DNA of 64,000 nucleotides from Areca catechu (lineage: Eukaryota; Streptophyta; Magnoliopsida; Arecales; Arecaceae). This document shows, piece by piece, positions 27,301 through 38,942 of this stretch. The stretch is from NCBI GenBank assembly GCA_021397845.1, contig CM038040.1, positions 43,171,088 to 43,235,087 of the forward strand, given 5' to 3'. A model generated the notes under the pieces. That model made no database searches. It was not told the origin of the DNA and worked only from the letters and a program-made list of their open reading frames with translations. The translations under genes and the position numbers were made by a program. Position 1 is the first letter of the stretch; every line of letters begins with the position of its first letter.

Positions 27301-30300
27301 TTGTATCACCAGCACTTTGTCTTTCCATTGCACTTTGGGCTAAACGAAACAAACTATCTCGAATACAAAGTCGGACAGTAAAGTCTAACTGTAGTTAAAC
27401 AAGAAAAAATCTATATAGGTCATAAAACAGAAGAAAGTTGGCTCCCATGTTTTAAAAGCAACTCCCATTTTAAGAAAATATTACCTTCCCCAGAGCATCT
27501 TGAAGCTCATAGTATATGGTTTCATCCAAAGAGTGATCATCAAACGATGTTGAGATCCTCTGGCACTCATCTTGGTCCAGTAGCATGCTCATATCTGATG
27601 CTGAAATCTTATTTCCACTATCATCAACTACAGCAGAGCTTGTAACAGATTCCTGACCTTGTTTCTTTGGTGAACCTGTTTGAAGGACCAAACTGTCATT
27701 ACCAGTAATTTGATGACCAAATTGCTGTTGTTGCTGCTGAATTGCAAGCATTGCCTGCATTTGCTGGCGTCTCCTCAGTTTTTCAATCTTTTCTTGAGGT
27801 GTCATTGTCAATGGTCTTGAAGGTATATCTGATGGTTTCGCCAAAGAATTTGCATGCTTTGAGGAATCAGGAAAGACTTTACAATTAACAGCAACTGATT
27901 TCACTTGGTTCCTCTCAGCTTGAGGATGTGGCATCAATGGAAAGACAGGAAAGTGATATGGAGAATATCCATATCCAGATAACATAAACTGATTAGACGG
28001 GCCAAGGTGTCCATGTTCTCAGCACCGCCAACCTGCCTTTGTTGAGTGGCAGAAGGAGATTGAAAGGTTTGTAAAGGAGTCTTGACCAAAGTATGCATAT
28101 TTGGACTAGGAGATTGATGGCTTTGGCCAACATTATGGGACCATGCACCACTTAAGTCTTGTTTAGTTTTATTCTTGTTTCTTTCTTGAGCTTTTTTACG
28201 AGACTTTAAAAGCTTCTTCCGGCCATCCTCCTGCAAGGTTGGCAACAATCAGAGTTCTATCCAATGCATTGAACAATGGGCAGCAAGCAAACACTTTGCA
28301 TATATATATGTATCTATATATACATACATATATACATATACACATATATACTTTGGCTGATGCATTAGAAATTGAAAAGAAAACAGAAAAACAGAATAAA
28401 GTAACAAATAATACTGCCAATTAAACAATTTGTGAGGGCCATTACAAGTATAGCCTTGAGAGAATTACAAAAAGGCTAAGGATGAGCACCAGCATTAAAC
28501 ATACATAGCAAGAATTAGCTTTGACAAACAACTTAAAAAGAATTCAAGGACAGAAATAAATATGAGATGTGATGGCCCTTCAACTGATACTGGATTAGAA
28601 AATTGTCAGCAGCATACAATCTCTTTTTCAGTAAAATGGGGTGAGGTATAGAGCAATTCTTGGTCAAGAATGCTTCATCCAAGGATTGAGCAAATTCTGC
28701 AGCAACTGTCAACCTGACATCAGCCCTCCACAAATCAATGCCAGACTCTTAGCCAATGAAACTTTATAAAAGAAAGCAACCTGTCATGGAATCTAGAAAA
28801 TGAACTGGTGTTTAGAAATGCCTACCCAGTTGGTCAAAGTCTAAGCACTTATGACCAGAGAGGAACTCTTTAAAATTCACCTAGCACTAGGAAAGAGTCT
28901 ACAGACAAAATGGGAAAATGATAAGGTCAAATATAGGGGACCGCATTCATTTCTAAGGAACAAATTATAAACCAAAAATGAAAGAGTAAACAAACTAAAA
29001 CTAAAGGACATATACATATAAGAAAGATACTCCAAGGTAATAATTATTGTCAGCATGTCCTCAAAGAGGAAGTGTGCAAGATATCCTTTAGAATTCAAAT
29101 TCTTGTTGATGCTAGCTCCAATGACTTATTCATACACACACGGGCATCATCAATCCAATACCAAAATAATGGGTGTTCCAGAATTGAAGAATCCAAATTG
29201 TCCTAGCCAAATACACAAGATATCCTTTAGAATTCAAATTCTTGTTGATGCTAGCTCCAATGACTTATTCATAAATACACACACGGGCATCATCAATCCA
29301 AATACCAAAATAATGGATCTTCCAGAATTGAAGAATCTGAAATTGTCCTAGCCATTTTAACATTCATTTCCTCACAGCATACCTAATAAAACCAGGTTAG
29401 TTTAAGACATTGCAATCCTCAGTGCATTTGTCAAATTTAAATCCAGAGCATTGTGTACGATCAGAAAATTGATTGAACAATTGTAAAATAGGACTACAAG
29501 TGATGAGACTTTATAGACATAAAAACAATGTATTCTCAAAAAAAAAAATTTAAAAAAAATTAAGAGTTTATTGGTTTTGGACCAGGAATTTGATCAAATG
29601 CAAATGATTTCCATTTCATAAGATTAAATTTAATATATATTATATACTGTGATTTTAACAGTAAACTACCTTGTAAGGGCACTGGTTGCGTGTTCCACAA
29701 CGGTCACTGGTAACATGAGTTTTATATTCAGCTTGCTCCTCAGTTTTTGCAGTATTATCTGCTGTCTGGCAAAGCATTTTAAGAAATGTAGCCAACAGGC
29801 ATAGCTGCAGGGGCATCTAAAGACCATGGCTATTTTAACATACGTACCTTCTCTTCTGACTTTCTGTTCCCACAGGAAAGTTCATCAAAATGAAAGGAGG
29901 AGCAACCATAATCAGAAGTTTCTTCCCTGCTTAATGGCATGTCCTGTAGGCCAAAGGAGTTGGTATTATTTTTATTGCTGTAAAATAGAAGCAATACTGC
30001 AGACTGCATGAATAATTAATGATTTGGTATAACTTTTACTTCCTTGTTAATAGGTTACTAAAAACAGGCAGACTTACGGGCATTGAAATTGATTGTGCAG
30101 TGCCACTGATTACGTCTGAAGATGGACAGAGATATTCCCCAGCATTGCCAACCATGTCATGTCCAAATATGGAATCATTATTACTGCAGAAACAAAACAT
30201 GTGAGAGCAATTTTCAGGTCAATATCATCAATTTAATGGTAGAAATATGAAATTGTAATGATAAAATATGGAAATCATCACTTAAAATATAAAGTATGAA

Positions 30301-33300
30301 TCCCTAACAATGTAAGTGAAAACAGTTCATTTCCAATTCATGTTGACATGCATCACCTAAAAATTCTGTCAAGATCATCAAAGTCTCCAATGTTAGCCCA
30401 ATCACAATCAAGAAAACTGTCACTTTCCTTATCTTCATGATTGTTGCCAAACATTTCAGATTCGCCATCCAGCTGCACTGCACCACCAGTTGAGACTACA
30501 TTTAAGAAAATAAATAATAGCAACGAGGAGTGCCACTATAACAAAAAGAAAATATCTCATATTACCTCTCACTTTATTCAGGTCGGATGTTTCATTGAAA
30601 TCGTTCACCAATTCTGTTGCTATAGAATCCAGACCATTTTCATCATTGTATCCTTTACCAAGTGCAGCACTTAAGGAAGGCAAATCAGGCCATGAATCTA
30701 TGTCAAGTCTTGGAGCAGAAAGTTCTTCGTTTGTTTGATGGTGGAATGGTTTTCCAGGTTACATCCAGCAAAATCATTTTTAGCTCCAGCAGTGTGCTCA
30801 GTGGACCTTACAACAGTGTTGGCTTCGTCATATTTCAGTTTTTTGTTATAATCTCGAAAATAAAGCAATGTATTATCTTCATTGCCCTTGGGATAAGGGA
30901 CAATATGGTCTTCACTCTCACTTAGTTCACCCCATATGGTGTCACCTACCTGAGAAGTTAGGATAAAAATAGATCTTTAGCATATGCTAGAGGGAAAAAA
31001 AAAATTAAACTACAGTGAATAATACTGTTTTTTCTTCTTGCCGACCATTGTAAAGTAGCTTGACCAGGAAATAAATACAAAATTGAACAGTAAACAGAAC
31101 TTGTATATGTGCACATGTAAATGCACTTTCAAAATAAAAGATCCTACAAACAATTTGAACATGTCGGATGGAACTTGGAAAGAGAAACAATTTGAATTCA
31201 CTGGAATGCTTCAAAATGGTCTGATTATTTCACTTACGATTCACTCTATGAATTCCATCCCTCAGGTTCAAGCCAATAAATCAATTTTCAAAACAAGATT
31301 TGCACCCTCACAATTTGAAAACCAGATCATTAGAAAAAGAAAAAGACAATACATCCTTGCTCCAAAATGAGTATGTTGTGCCATCAAAGGCAAAAGGTAA
31401 GAATCCTTACAGATTGACCATCCTCTCCCTGTAGAGGCTTGGGCCCTTGGGGAGGCTCTCACTTTGGCTCACTGACTTCATCTTCACCTGGTCATATTTG
31501 AAAGTGATTGTCTCACCATACTATCCATTTTGAAATGGGGTGAGACCATCCATTTTAACCTCTAGGTGATAGTTCTTGACTGCTTCAACCTCATGGCTGG
31601 TTTTGAGGACCTCCAACTCCAACACATACCAGGAGGCCAAGTTTGCCGCTGATTGGTCGCAGAATAATACAAGATGACTTGTGGAAGACTAGGTCATGGG
31701 TAAGAGTATGTACTTCATGAAGTTACATCTTGGTTTACCTTTGATGTTTCCAATGCCTAAAATGTGTCCGTAATAACAATTTTTTAATATCAGAAAAAAA
31801 CATAATATATTGGTTACTAAAAGCAAGTTTCAAGTTTATATGCCTTTTTTTCTCCTTTTCTTGTCATGGAATCCAAATTTCATAGCTCTTTTCTGAACAT
31901 GTCATCTATTATATTCCAAATCACCCTAGACAAAGAAAATGAAATTAGAAATGGTTTCATCATCCTCACAAGTTACAAACTCATCTTCCATTTCTCACAT
32001 ACCAATCCTTTTAAAGGCTATCATAAGGATTTCACCATAAGAAGAAGCTAAGGGAAGATTCATATTTTTTCAGATATCTTTCAACTTGCTCAGTTTGAAG
32101 GCATAAACAACCAACATTCAAGGAGGTATATCAGGCTTCACCATCAAGTCCTTGCTTGCAACTATTCTAAACATCTTATTGCCTCCCAAGAACATAAAAT
32201 TGGAAATTGTGGGTAGAGTCAATTGAAGCTTTCGAGGTCCCCAAGTTTCACCTCCCCACTCATTTGCACTGTCACATCCCTGAGCATCGTCTACACCCTT
32301 GCTACCACCATGCATAGTTGGTTGTACCTTGCCCTCACCACCTCCATGCACCCTTTGAGGCTTTCAAAACCCCTCTCATGCCTCCCTGTTTGCAGCCTCT
32401 ACCTGAGAACACCACATGCATGGGTGAGTCGCTGGGCCACGTGCCTGCCACCAATACCCCCATCTGTCCACAGTGAATGCATGAAGCGCCAATGCTACCT
32501 CCCCCTCCGGATCCGCCCCTCTCTATCCCAGGTGAATCCCCCCTCTCTCCCCCTTCTCTTCCCTCTGCCTCTCCTTCTCCCTCGTCCACCTCTTCCTCTC
32601 CCTTTCTCTCCTTCTTCCTCTCTAACCATCTCCCTCCCTGTGGTTCTGATACACCATGGTATGGTATGGTACAAACCACTCTTGTACCATACAAGTCGCC
32701 AACTAGCACACCTATTGGTACACTATGGTACTCTAATACATTATGGTATGCCTGTTCATATGGGTTCTTCCAAACTTGACCTATTGTTTGAAGGCTGTTG
32801 TAAGCGAGGACTTCCTCATAACAAAGATGAGGATTCAGATTTTTCTGATATGGTTCAAATTCATGGTTTGTTGGTGAAGGCACAAGAAGACCATCATTCA
32901 AGAATGTATAGCAGACTTCACCATCAAGTCCTTGCTACTCACTGTTTTCAATTTCTTAACTCTTCCCAAGAATAAAAGCAATTGTGAGTAAGGTGTCCCA
33001 AAATTCCAACTCAGCATTAAACCACCACATATCCTAAATAAGCTCCTCCCCATTAAACATGACTAGAAGATAGAAAATCCCAAAAGGAATATTTACCTGG
33101 GCAAACCCGCACCATCAAGGTCCCCAAGATCAGAGCTTAACTTATTTACCAACTCCAAACTAAAGCACCTGATGAAACCGCTTAACCAAAGCATACTCAA
33201 AATAATTTGATAATTCCAAATCAGAAGAATTAACAAGACTCCAATGCCATTTCTTTATAAGAATTAGATATGCATTAGTTGATTTTCTCAATTTATGTCT

Positions 33301-34261
33301 TTCTTTCATCATGATTCATTCTAAAGTAACCCACAACTCCATCCCTCCAAACTGTCATTCCTAAACATAAACTAGAAAGGAGTTTATGCTGCCACTTATG
33401 CTCATCCCGTGAAACTTTTGGTCACCGAGTAACAATCATGTTATTGTAGTCTCAAAACCCTGATAGCATCCCATAGTACCAGCTGCGAGTTGGAAATTTC
33501 TCAAAGAACACATGTATAAATAATGCATAAATGCTATCCAGGGAATTCAGTAACAGCTAATAAATCCTCTGTAACCTTCATATAATATCCTAAGACACTA
33601 CCAACAATGCAGTCTAAAACACGATAAAACCACCATGTAATTTAGTTATACCTCTCTCTCGGCCTAATAGCCTGTATAGGAATTCAGTAACAGCTAATAA
33701 ATCCTCTGTAACCTTCATATAATATCCTAAGACACTACCAACCAATGCAGTCTAAAACACGATAAAACCACATGTAATTTAGTTATACCTCTCTCTCGGC
33801 CTAATAGCCTGTATATTCTTTTCGACCGATTTTCTAAAACTCCTCCTAATCATGCCTTTTCTCATTTTACTAATTTTAAAAACCAACATGATTTTTTTTC
33901 CCAGCTGGAAGACAGCAGATTTCCAAGAAAAGCCATTCTATGCAACAAATTCCGACACCAATCATGAATGTTCAAAAAGAAAAACACATAATATAATGAA
34001 AATAAAATTAAAATGGCTACAATTAGAACCTTCTGTCCAAAAAGAGTCTGCAACTCATCCAGCAAACGAAAACCAACTCAAAAAAAAAAAGGGGGGCAAA
34101 AGTTCAGGGGAAAAATCTTTTTCACTCTATAGGTCCCAAAACCAAGATCCACCAATCATATAAAGAAACAACATCAAGAACGATGAAAAGAAACAAAAGA
34201 ACAAGGAAAAACAGATGGAAGGAGGATGAAAGACCAGATCTTGGTCGTTCCAATCAAACAT
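24377..34261 (-). CDS. LNK2: LNK2-like clock and light transcriptional co-activator (ten exons, two frame breaks)
   Basis: Coding exons (minus strand, 5' to 3'): 34261-34235, 30949-30566, 30495-30357, 30183-30078, 29943-29848, 29765-29670, 28230-27485, 27388-27231, 24700-24558, 24465-24377, all with GT-AG borders. They total 1984 nt. Adding one base each in exons 2 and 7 gives 662 codons and keeps every exon phase, so about 661 aa. In Arabidopsis, LNK proteins bind REVEILLE factors and activate evening and red-light genes in the nucleus. Family marks: N-terminal MFDWNDQDL and DTIWGE; DCDWANIGDFDDLDRIFR in exon 3; EKIEKLRRRQQMQAMLA with a Gln run, and LDETIYYELQDALGK, in exon 7; LCIRDSLFRLAQSA in exon 8; NPIDRTVAHLLF in exon 9; a Glu-rich tail in exon 10. 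LNK2 rather than LNK1 is chosen from the N-terminus. As it stands, exon 2 reaches a stop at 30698-30700. See findings for the frame breaks. Confidence 0.88.
24701..27230 (-). other. LNK2 intron 8
   Basis: 2530 bp. It is AT-rich, with one striking block at 26032-26110 (hairpin followed by a C run; listed separately). Short ORFs such as 25802-26004 have no recognisable domain. No transposon ends were identified, though the C-rich block and the sequence after it look imported. Confidence 0.75.
26032..26110. repeat. Hairpin followed by poly-C tract
   Basis: CCCCTGTTT (26032-26040) and its reverse complement AAACAGGGG (26048-26056) frame a 7-nt loop. Directly after lies a C-dominated run of about 50 bp (26058-26107) broken by a few A, G and T. 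A run this long on the + strand is G-rich on the transcribed LNK2 RNA (GGGG runs), so a G-quadruplex is possible in the intron. Confidence 0.9.
29077..29350. repeat. 139-bp tandem duplication in LNK2 intron 6
   Basis: CAAGATATCCTTTAGAATTC starts at 29077 and again at 29216, and both units run in parallel to TTGTCCTAGCCA. Differences are a few base changes and short ACAC indels. It lies in the 1.4-kb intron between exons 6 and 7 (28231-29669). That intron otherwise holds an AT dinucleotide-rich patch (28300-28350) and nothing gene-like. Confidence 0.95.
32100..32985. repeat. Direct repeats flanking a CT-rich block in LNK2 intron 1
   Basis: About 80 bp around 32113-32195 and 32890-32970 are alike: CTTCACCATCAAGTCCTTGC in both, then C(A/T)xTxTT-rich sequence and (C/T)CCCAAGAA(C/T)A, with scattered mismatches. 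They bracket a block of about 700 bp that is CT-rich and ends in TATGGTATGGTAC repeats. This could be a non-autonomous element or a segmental insertion. No clear terminal inverted repeats found. Confidence 0.55.
33542..33815. repeat. 137-bp tandem duplication in LNK2 intron 1
   Basis: GGAATTCAGTAACAGCTAAT starts at 33542 and 33679. The two units run to CTAATAGCCTGTATA and differ only by a C insertion (CAACAATG against CAACCAATG) and one lost C and C/A (ACCACCATG against ACCACATG). Very recent duplication. Confidence 0.97.
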
Positions 34262-35992
34262 CTTCGAAGCGGCAGCAGCAGCAGCAGACGAGCTCCAACA
34301 CCGAACCTAAATAAGCTCCCACGTTCCGATCCGAACATCTCAGAACCGCCGAATCCACTGCGGAGATTCCAAAACGCAAACCGCCGTTGCTTTTGCCTCT
34401 CCTCTCCACGACCTGGTTTTCCCCCGAACACCACCGAACCCTCCGAAGGAAGGGAGAGGAGAGAGAGACACTGGGTGGGGTGGGGGGGGGGGGGGAATGC
34501 ATTTACCGGGCACAGTGAGTAGTGGCGCGAGAGCGCGCCACGTGTAGGTCCGCATCTAGGGTTGTGGCTGAGAGGCGGGTCGATCAAATGCTGCGCTCTG
34601 ATTGGCTGCATCCGCATTTGCGTTTCATCTGGCAAAGATTTCCGTTGCATTTGCGGGACGGACCGAGATCTAAAATAAGGGCCGTTGCCCCGTTACATTT
34701 CTATACAAAACGGTGTTACGGTGACAATAAAAAAGATAAGGCTATCACCATAAAAATTAGAAATAAAGACCGTTTTAAGGATTGTCCTCTTTGTTTTTTT
34801 TTGTTTTGTTTTGTTTTTTTTTTTTTTTTGGGTAAGAAGGGATTGTCTTGATCCGCTGTTATTTGCAGTTCCATGATTTCTCTAAATATAATATAATATT
34901 TTTTTCAAAATTCATTTTTTTCTCCTTCTACGTGCTTTTCACTAAATTTTCCTAGATGTATCTCATGGAGATAATTTTATTTTATTTTTCTGTTATTATC
35001 TGTACTGTTTTATTATCATATTGTTATAATGGCGTTATAACGTCGTTAATTGGGTCGGCGGAATAACGCCGTTACTGAACCCAGTAGCCGGGTGTGTGGA
35101 CCGCATCTCTGGAAGGTTCCAGCTGGTGGCGTGAGCCGTTCTTGGATGTCGCTGTCGGCTGGCCGTAGGTTTACGTCCGGTGCTTATCTCCACCGGTAAT
35201 GATCAAAAAACATATAATGGCGGTATTAAATTAATGGCTCAGCGTGCAGTTAGTCCTCGGCTTTGTTGATGCTTTAGATCCGGACTGTTCAAAATGCCAT
35301 ATTTTAATATTTGAACATAGAAAATGGGTCACGTAGGTCATGTGTGTTAGTCGAACTCCAGTAAAATATAGGTGATTGATTGATGCCACAACTTGGCCAT
35401 TGTTGGTGTTATGACGTGCCCCACATATGTTGGTCGGTGTTGAGACCAACGGATCCACTCTTGAGTAGATCGAAGACTATGCTTGTGGGAACAGTGGTGG
35501 ATGATCAAATATAGTTGAGAATATTGGACGGCCAAAACGTTCCGAATCTAAAAATTTTACGCGCAACCATCCATCTGCACTAACTATTACAATGATCACG
35601 GAGAAAACTATAACGAAGTAGTTACAAATTTTCAAATTAAGTATTTATTCGATATCGATATTTATTCGATATTAACTATATCCATTTTTTACTCGGGATG
35701 GACTAGTTATAGACTTAGACAAATTCAATATTAAATTTTTTTATCAACAATAAATTATCTCACTTATTCAGGACCTGCAACATTTGAATAAGTGGCAGTA
35801 ATAAACGATCATAACTATTTCAATACAAATCATGATAAGTAATATCATGGTAAACAAAATTCCACAGATCCTGTTATCTTAATAGAAAGGAACAAGTATA
35901 AAAGATTTTAGAAAATAAGATCCCACCATCTTAGTAAAATCTGTTACACATGTCAAAAGAGATCACTTCTGGAAAATACAGTTATTTCACAT
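34262..35992 (-). promoter_or_regulatory. LNK2 5' UTR and upstream region
   Basis: Upstream of the LNK2 ATG the sequence is GC-richer up to about 34680, with CAG-type repeats directly before the start (34270-34290) and a (G)17 run (34478-34494). It then becomes AT-rich. A perfect G-box lies at 34539-34544. I searched by eye for the evening element AAAATATCT and did not find it here. From about 34690 to 35992 I see no gene. The region ends at a solo LTR, so the promoter is limited to roughly 1.7 kb of non-LTR DNA. Confidence 0.5.
34539..34544. promoter_or_regulatory. G-box CACGTG upstream of LNK2
   Basis: The context is GCGCCACGTGTAGG, 278 bp from the LNK2 start codon. CACGTG is bound by bZIP and bHLH factors such as HY5 and PIFs in light-regulated plant promoters, and LNK genes are light-induced in Arabidopsis. 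That it works here is inference. Confidence 0.45.
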
Positions 35993-37479
35993 TGATGTGG
36001 CGAGACCGCTGACGTGGATAGCTGACAGGCACCACATTAAAGAGACCGCCACGATGGACGCCAAGGCAACACCCCAGCCCAAACCACTTTGCCGAGCCGT
36101 GTTGAGCTAAGCCCCTTCAAGGCGACGGGCCGGGCTCTGTCCTCTGCCAGGTCGCGCCCGCAAGCTTGGGACGCCTAGGCCGGAGCCGTCCACCGCCCTC
36201 CAGAGCGAGACCCTCGGAGGCTAGTGCCCTGCGGTCGAGGTTGAGCTCAGAACTCACCCGCTGATTGGAGCCTCTCCGAGCGGTGCCCTCTGGACCAGGT
36301 CTGTCCTCTACCCTCTAGAGCGAGACCCTCAGAGGCTAGAGCCCTGCGATCGAGGTCGAGCTCAGCGCTCACCCATCGATGTGGAGCCTCTCCGAGCGCG
36401 TGCCCTCTGGACCGGGTCCGTCCTCCGCCCTCCAGAGCGAGACCCTCGGAGGCTAGTGCCTTGCGGCCGAGGTCGAGCTCCGCGCACACCCGCCGATGTG
36501 GAGCCTCTCCGAGCGCGCGCCCTCTGGACCGGGTCTGTCCTGCACCCTCCAGAGCGAGACCCTCGGAGACTAGCCTTGCGGTCGAGGTCGAGCTCAGTGC
36601 TCACCCGTCGATATGGAGCCTCTCCGAGCGCGCGCCTCTGGACTGGGTCTGTCCTCCGCCAAGGTGACCGCACGAGCTCGGAGCATCCAGACCGGAGCAA
36701 GCCCTGCCATCCCAGGACACCGGTGAGCCGCCCGAGGACTACGGAGCGGCGCCTCCCATGCCACATGACTACCTGCCCGGCCGTACTTCTAGGGGGATGG
36801 GCCAGCCAGAAAGCACGAACCCCTAGGACGGCGACCCCCGGATCGAGACTTTGGCAAGCTTCCCGGAATGGAGCGACAGGAGAGGATGTCAGAACGAATG
36901 GAAGCTTCCCCTATCACTTGTCAGGAAAGGTCCCGTCTACGGCACGAAATCCTGCCGCACGCGCCTGCCAACCTAGCGAGGATCCCGAGGCAAGCTCCAA
37001 ACGACCAATTTTCAACTACAAAGAACAGTTGACACCCTCAAAGGAGAGGTAACAGCAACAATCCACAACCAACACAAGCGCAAGCTCGACCAAGAGGGCG
37101 AAGCGCCACACCAAAATCACAGCTAAGGAAAAACGAGAGAAACAAGAAGAAGCGAGTAACAGGGAACCCCTCTGTCCCCGCTATTATTCTCTCCCTGCAA
37201 CATTCTCTCCTTCACTCACATCTTTCACTCCTCCTAGTACGAAGTCCATCAAGAGAGACCGATCAGGAGGATCTGTTTTCCTGGATCGTCACTGACTTGA
37301 TCGTCGGAGTGCCCCCGCCGAAATCCCGGCCCGGGTCACTAACCCCTGCTTCGCAGGTCCAGGAGCAGAGGACCAACAGGCAGCGAAGCGGCAGGCAGCA
37401 GCTAACGGGCAGCGCCTGCAGCAGCTACCACGGGCCAGCTGACGCGGTCTTCAGCGGCAACACGGTCTTAGCGGCAACA
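35993..37479 (+). mobile_element. Solo LTR of a Tat-type Ty3/gypsy element (TSD CACAT)
   Basis: 1487 bp with TG...CA ends, flanked by CACAT at 35988-35992 and 37480-37484. It starts TGATGTGGCGAGACC followed by GCTGACGTGG, the same opening as the Tat LTRs at 62922 (minus) and 63099. Near its end CGGAGTGCCCCCGCCG matches the block CGGAGTGCCCCCGCCGG seen (reversed) at 61775-61791. It carries a 116-bp tandem repeat. No internal domains, so a solo LTR. GC-rich against AT-rich flanks. The ORF of 223 codons at 36381-37052 is repeat-derived, not a gene. Confidence 0.88.
36185..36665. repeat. 116-bp tandem repeat, about four units, in the solo LTR
   Basis: CCTCTCCGAGCG occurs at about 36271, 36387, 36504 and 36619 (spacing 115-117). 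Each unit also has CCTCCAGAGCGAGACCCTCG and GGTCGAGGT(C/T)GAGCTC. Because the period is not always a multiple of three, reading frames shift between units. Confidence 0.92.
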
Positions 37480-37484
37480 CACAT

Positions 37485-38937
37485 AATCCCATAAATTGAT
37501 AAAAGAGAACCCCTGGTGATGGTAATGCATCTCTACCACTCTTGCGCTCATTCAGTTATCTCATCTATACCACCATGGCTTTCAGCTACGGTTCCTATTT
37601 TATTTCATTTCTCCATTAATTTAAGCATTGAAAGGTTTCTCGCTTGTATCATGATCTAAAATTGTTCATGTCGGTTTTTGATAGTAAGCCACTGGGAGCA
37701 GCTTTCCATAGAAAAAGATTAGAGATCTTGGATATTACCATAGCCCAGCAAAATATATTTTATTGCAACAATCGGTAATCAACACAGAAGATAACTAGTG
37801 GTCCACGTGATATCCACCGTTGATAGTGATAATTTATTAGGCCTAGTAAAAATTACACTATACGTAATTTTGTAATTCTATACACTGTGAAATGAGAAGG
37901 GTATGGAATTTTATTTTGCCAAAAGAGCTTTTGTGCTTCTCGATTTTTCTAAAATTTTCTTCCATACTCGCCAAAACTATAGTTTTGTTTTTATCATCCT
38001 ATAAAACTATCTAACATGCCTACTTAAATTTTTTATTGATATGAATTCATAAATAACTTCAACTTTCTTGTTCATAGTTGATTTATATAATAAAGTTTTA
38101 AGATATTAATAATTATATAAAAAAACTATTTTATAAAATAAAAAATATATTTAACTCAATTTTGTACTAGTGCTAATATTTATATATATTTTTTTTTGTA
38201 CCAGTGCTAATAAAGTTAATTAAGATGTTTAAGTAAACTTTTCTCTCCATTAATTTTTTTTTGTCATTTTTTCTTAGTATATCAATATTTATCTATTATA
38301 TTTAATTTACTTACGTTTAATTGTTGAAACGTAAGTTACAAATTGATTATAGTATTTTTATATTTATCAAATATGATATATATATATTTTTTTTTAAATT
38401 TTTATTCATGTATATATTTTACGTATCTAAAAGATATGAGTATATATAATTTTTTTTTTATAATGGCTGTATTTCTCATGTCAAAAAGAAAAGGGTACGA
38501 TAACATAAATTGGAAGCAAAAGAGGGTACGGTTTAACTTTTTAGATGGCTACACATGGGGACCAATAGATACAACATGACCATAGAGCTCCACGATGACC
38601 ACCACTGTAAGCTAGTATCAGGACGGGTCTATTTTTTTTAATATTTTTTTATAAGAAAAAAAATGAAAGGGGCGATCAAGGTAGCTATTCCTTAAGCTAT
38701 GATAATGAGGATCATCATTTCATTAGAGAATATTGATGCATAACATTAAAAAAAAATAGTTTCAACCATTCCTTACCTTATCTAAGTGGCATGGATGAGT
38801 ACATCACTGTAACCCTCTAAGATATTAACCATCAAATAACTAATTTCATGTACTTTATTTCATACATCCATGATAAATTCATCCATTTAATCGATTTTGT
38901 CACAACTTGAATCTTAAATGTAAGGATAATAGACTAC
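37485..38937. other. AT-rich intergenic DNA, no gene seen
   Basis: Between the solo LTR and the next element. Strongly AT-rich from about 37860, with TATATA patches at 38175-38190 and 38375-38440. No splice-site-bounded coding sequence, transposon ends or RNA gene recognised. Confidence 0.7.
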
Positions 38938-38942
38938 AGGCA

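Larger units (their letters stand above)
30950..34234 (-). other. LNK2 intron 1
   Basis: 3285 bp between a very short first coding exon (27 nt) and exon 2. It holds a pair of dispersed direct repeats (32100-32985), a 137-bp tandem duplication (33542-33815) and a poorly marked insertion around 32230-32760 that is CT-rich with GGTATGGTATGGTAC-like repeats. A 250-codon open stretch at 32223-32975 is low-complexity Pro/Ser/Leu with no domain. Long first introns are common for such genes. Confidence 0.7.

Noticed and set aside
32223..32975. 250-codon open reading frame in LNK2 intron 1
   Set aside because: Low-complexity Pro/Ser/Leu from a CT-rich block, an equally long frame on the other strand, no domain, and it lies inside an intron of a well-supported gene.
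34174..34650. Overlapping ORFs on both strands near the LNK2 start
   Set aside because: They overlap the LNK2 5' UTR and first exon; CAG and GGA-rich sequence opens several frames. The MFDWNDQDL start with a donor explains the locus better.
36381..37052. 223-codon + strand ORF, Arg/Ser/Pro-rich
   Set aside because: It runs through the 116-bp tandem repeat of a solo LTR; composition and frames are a consequence of the repeat.
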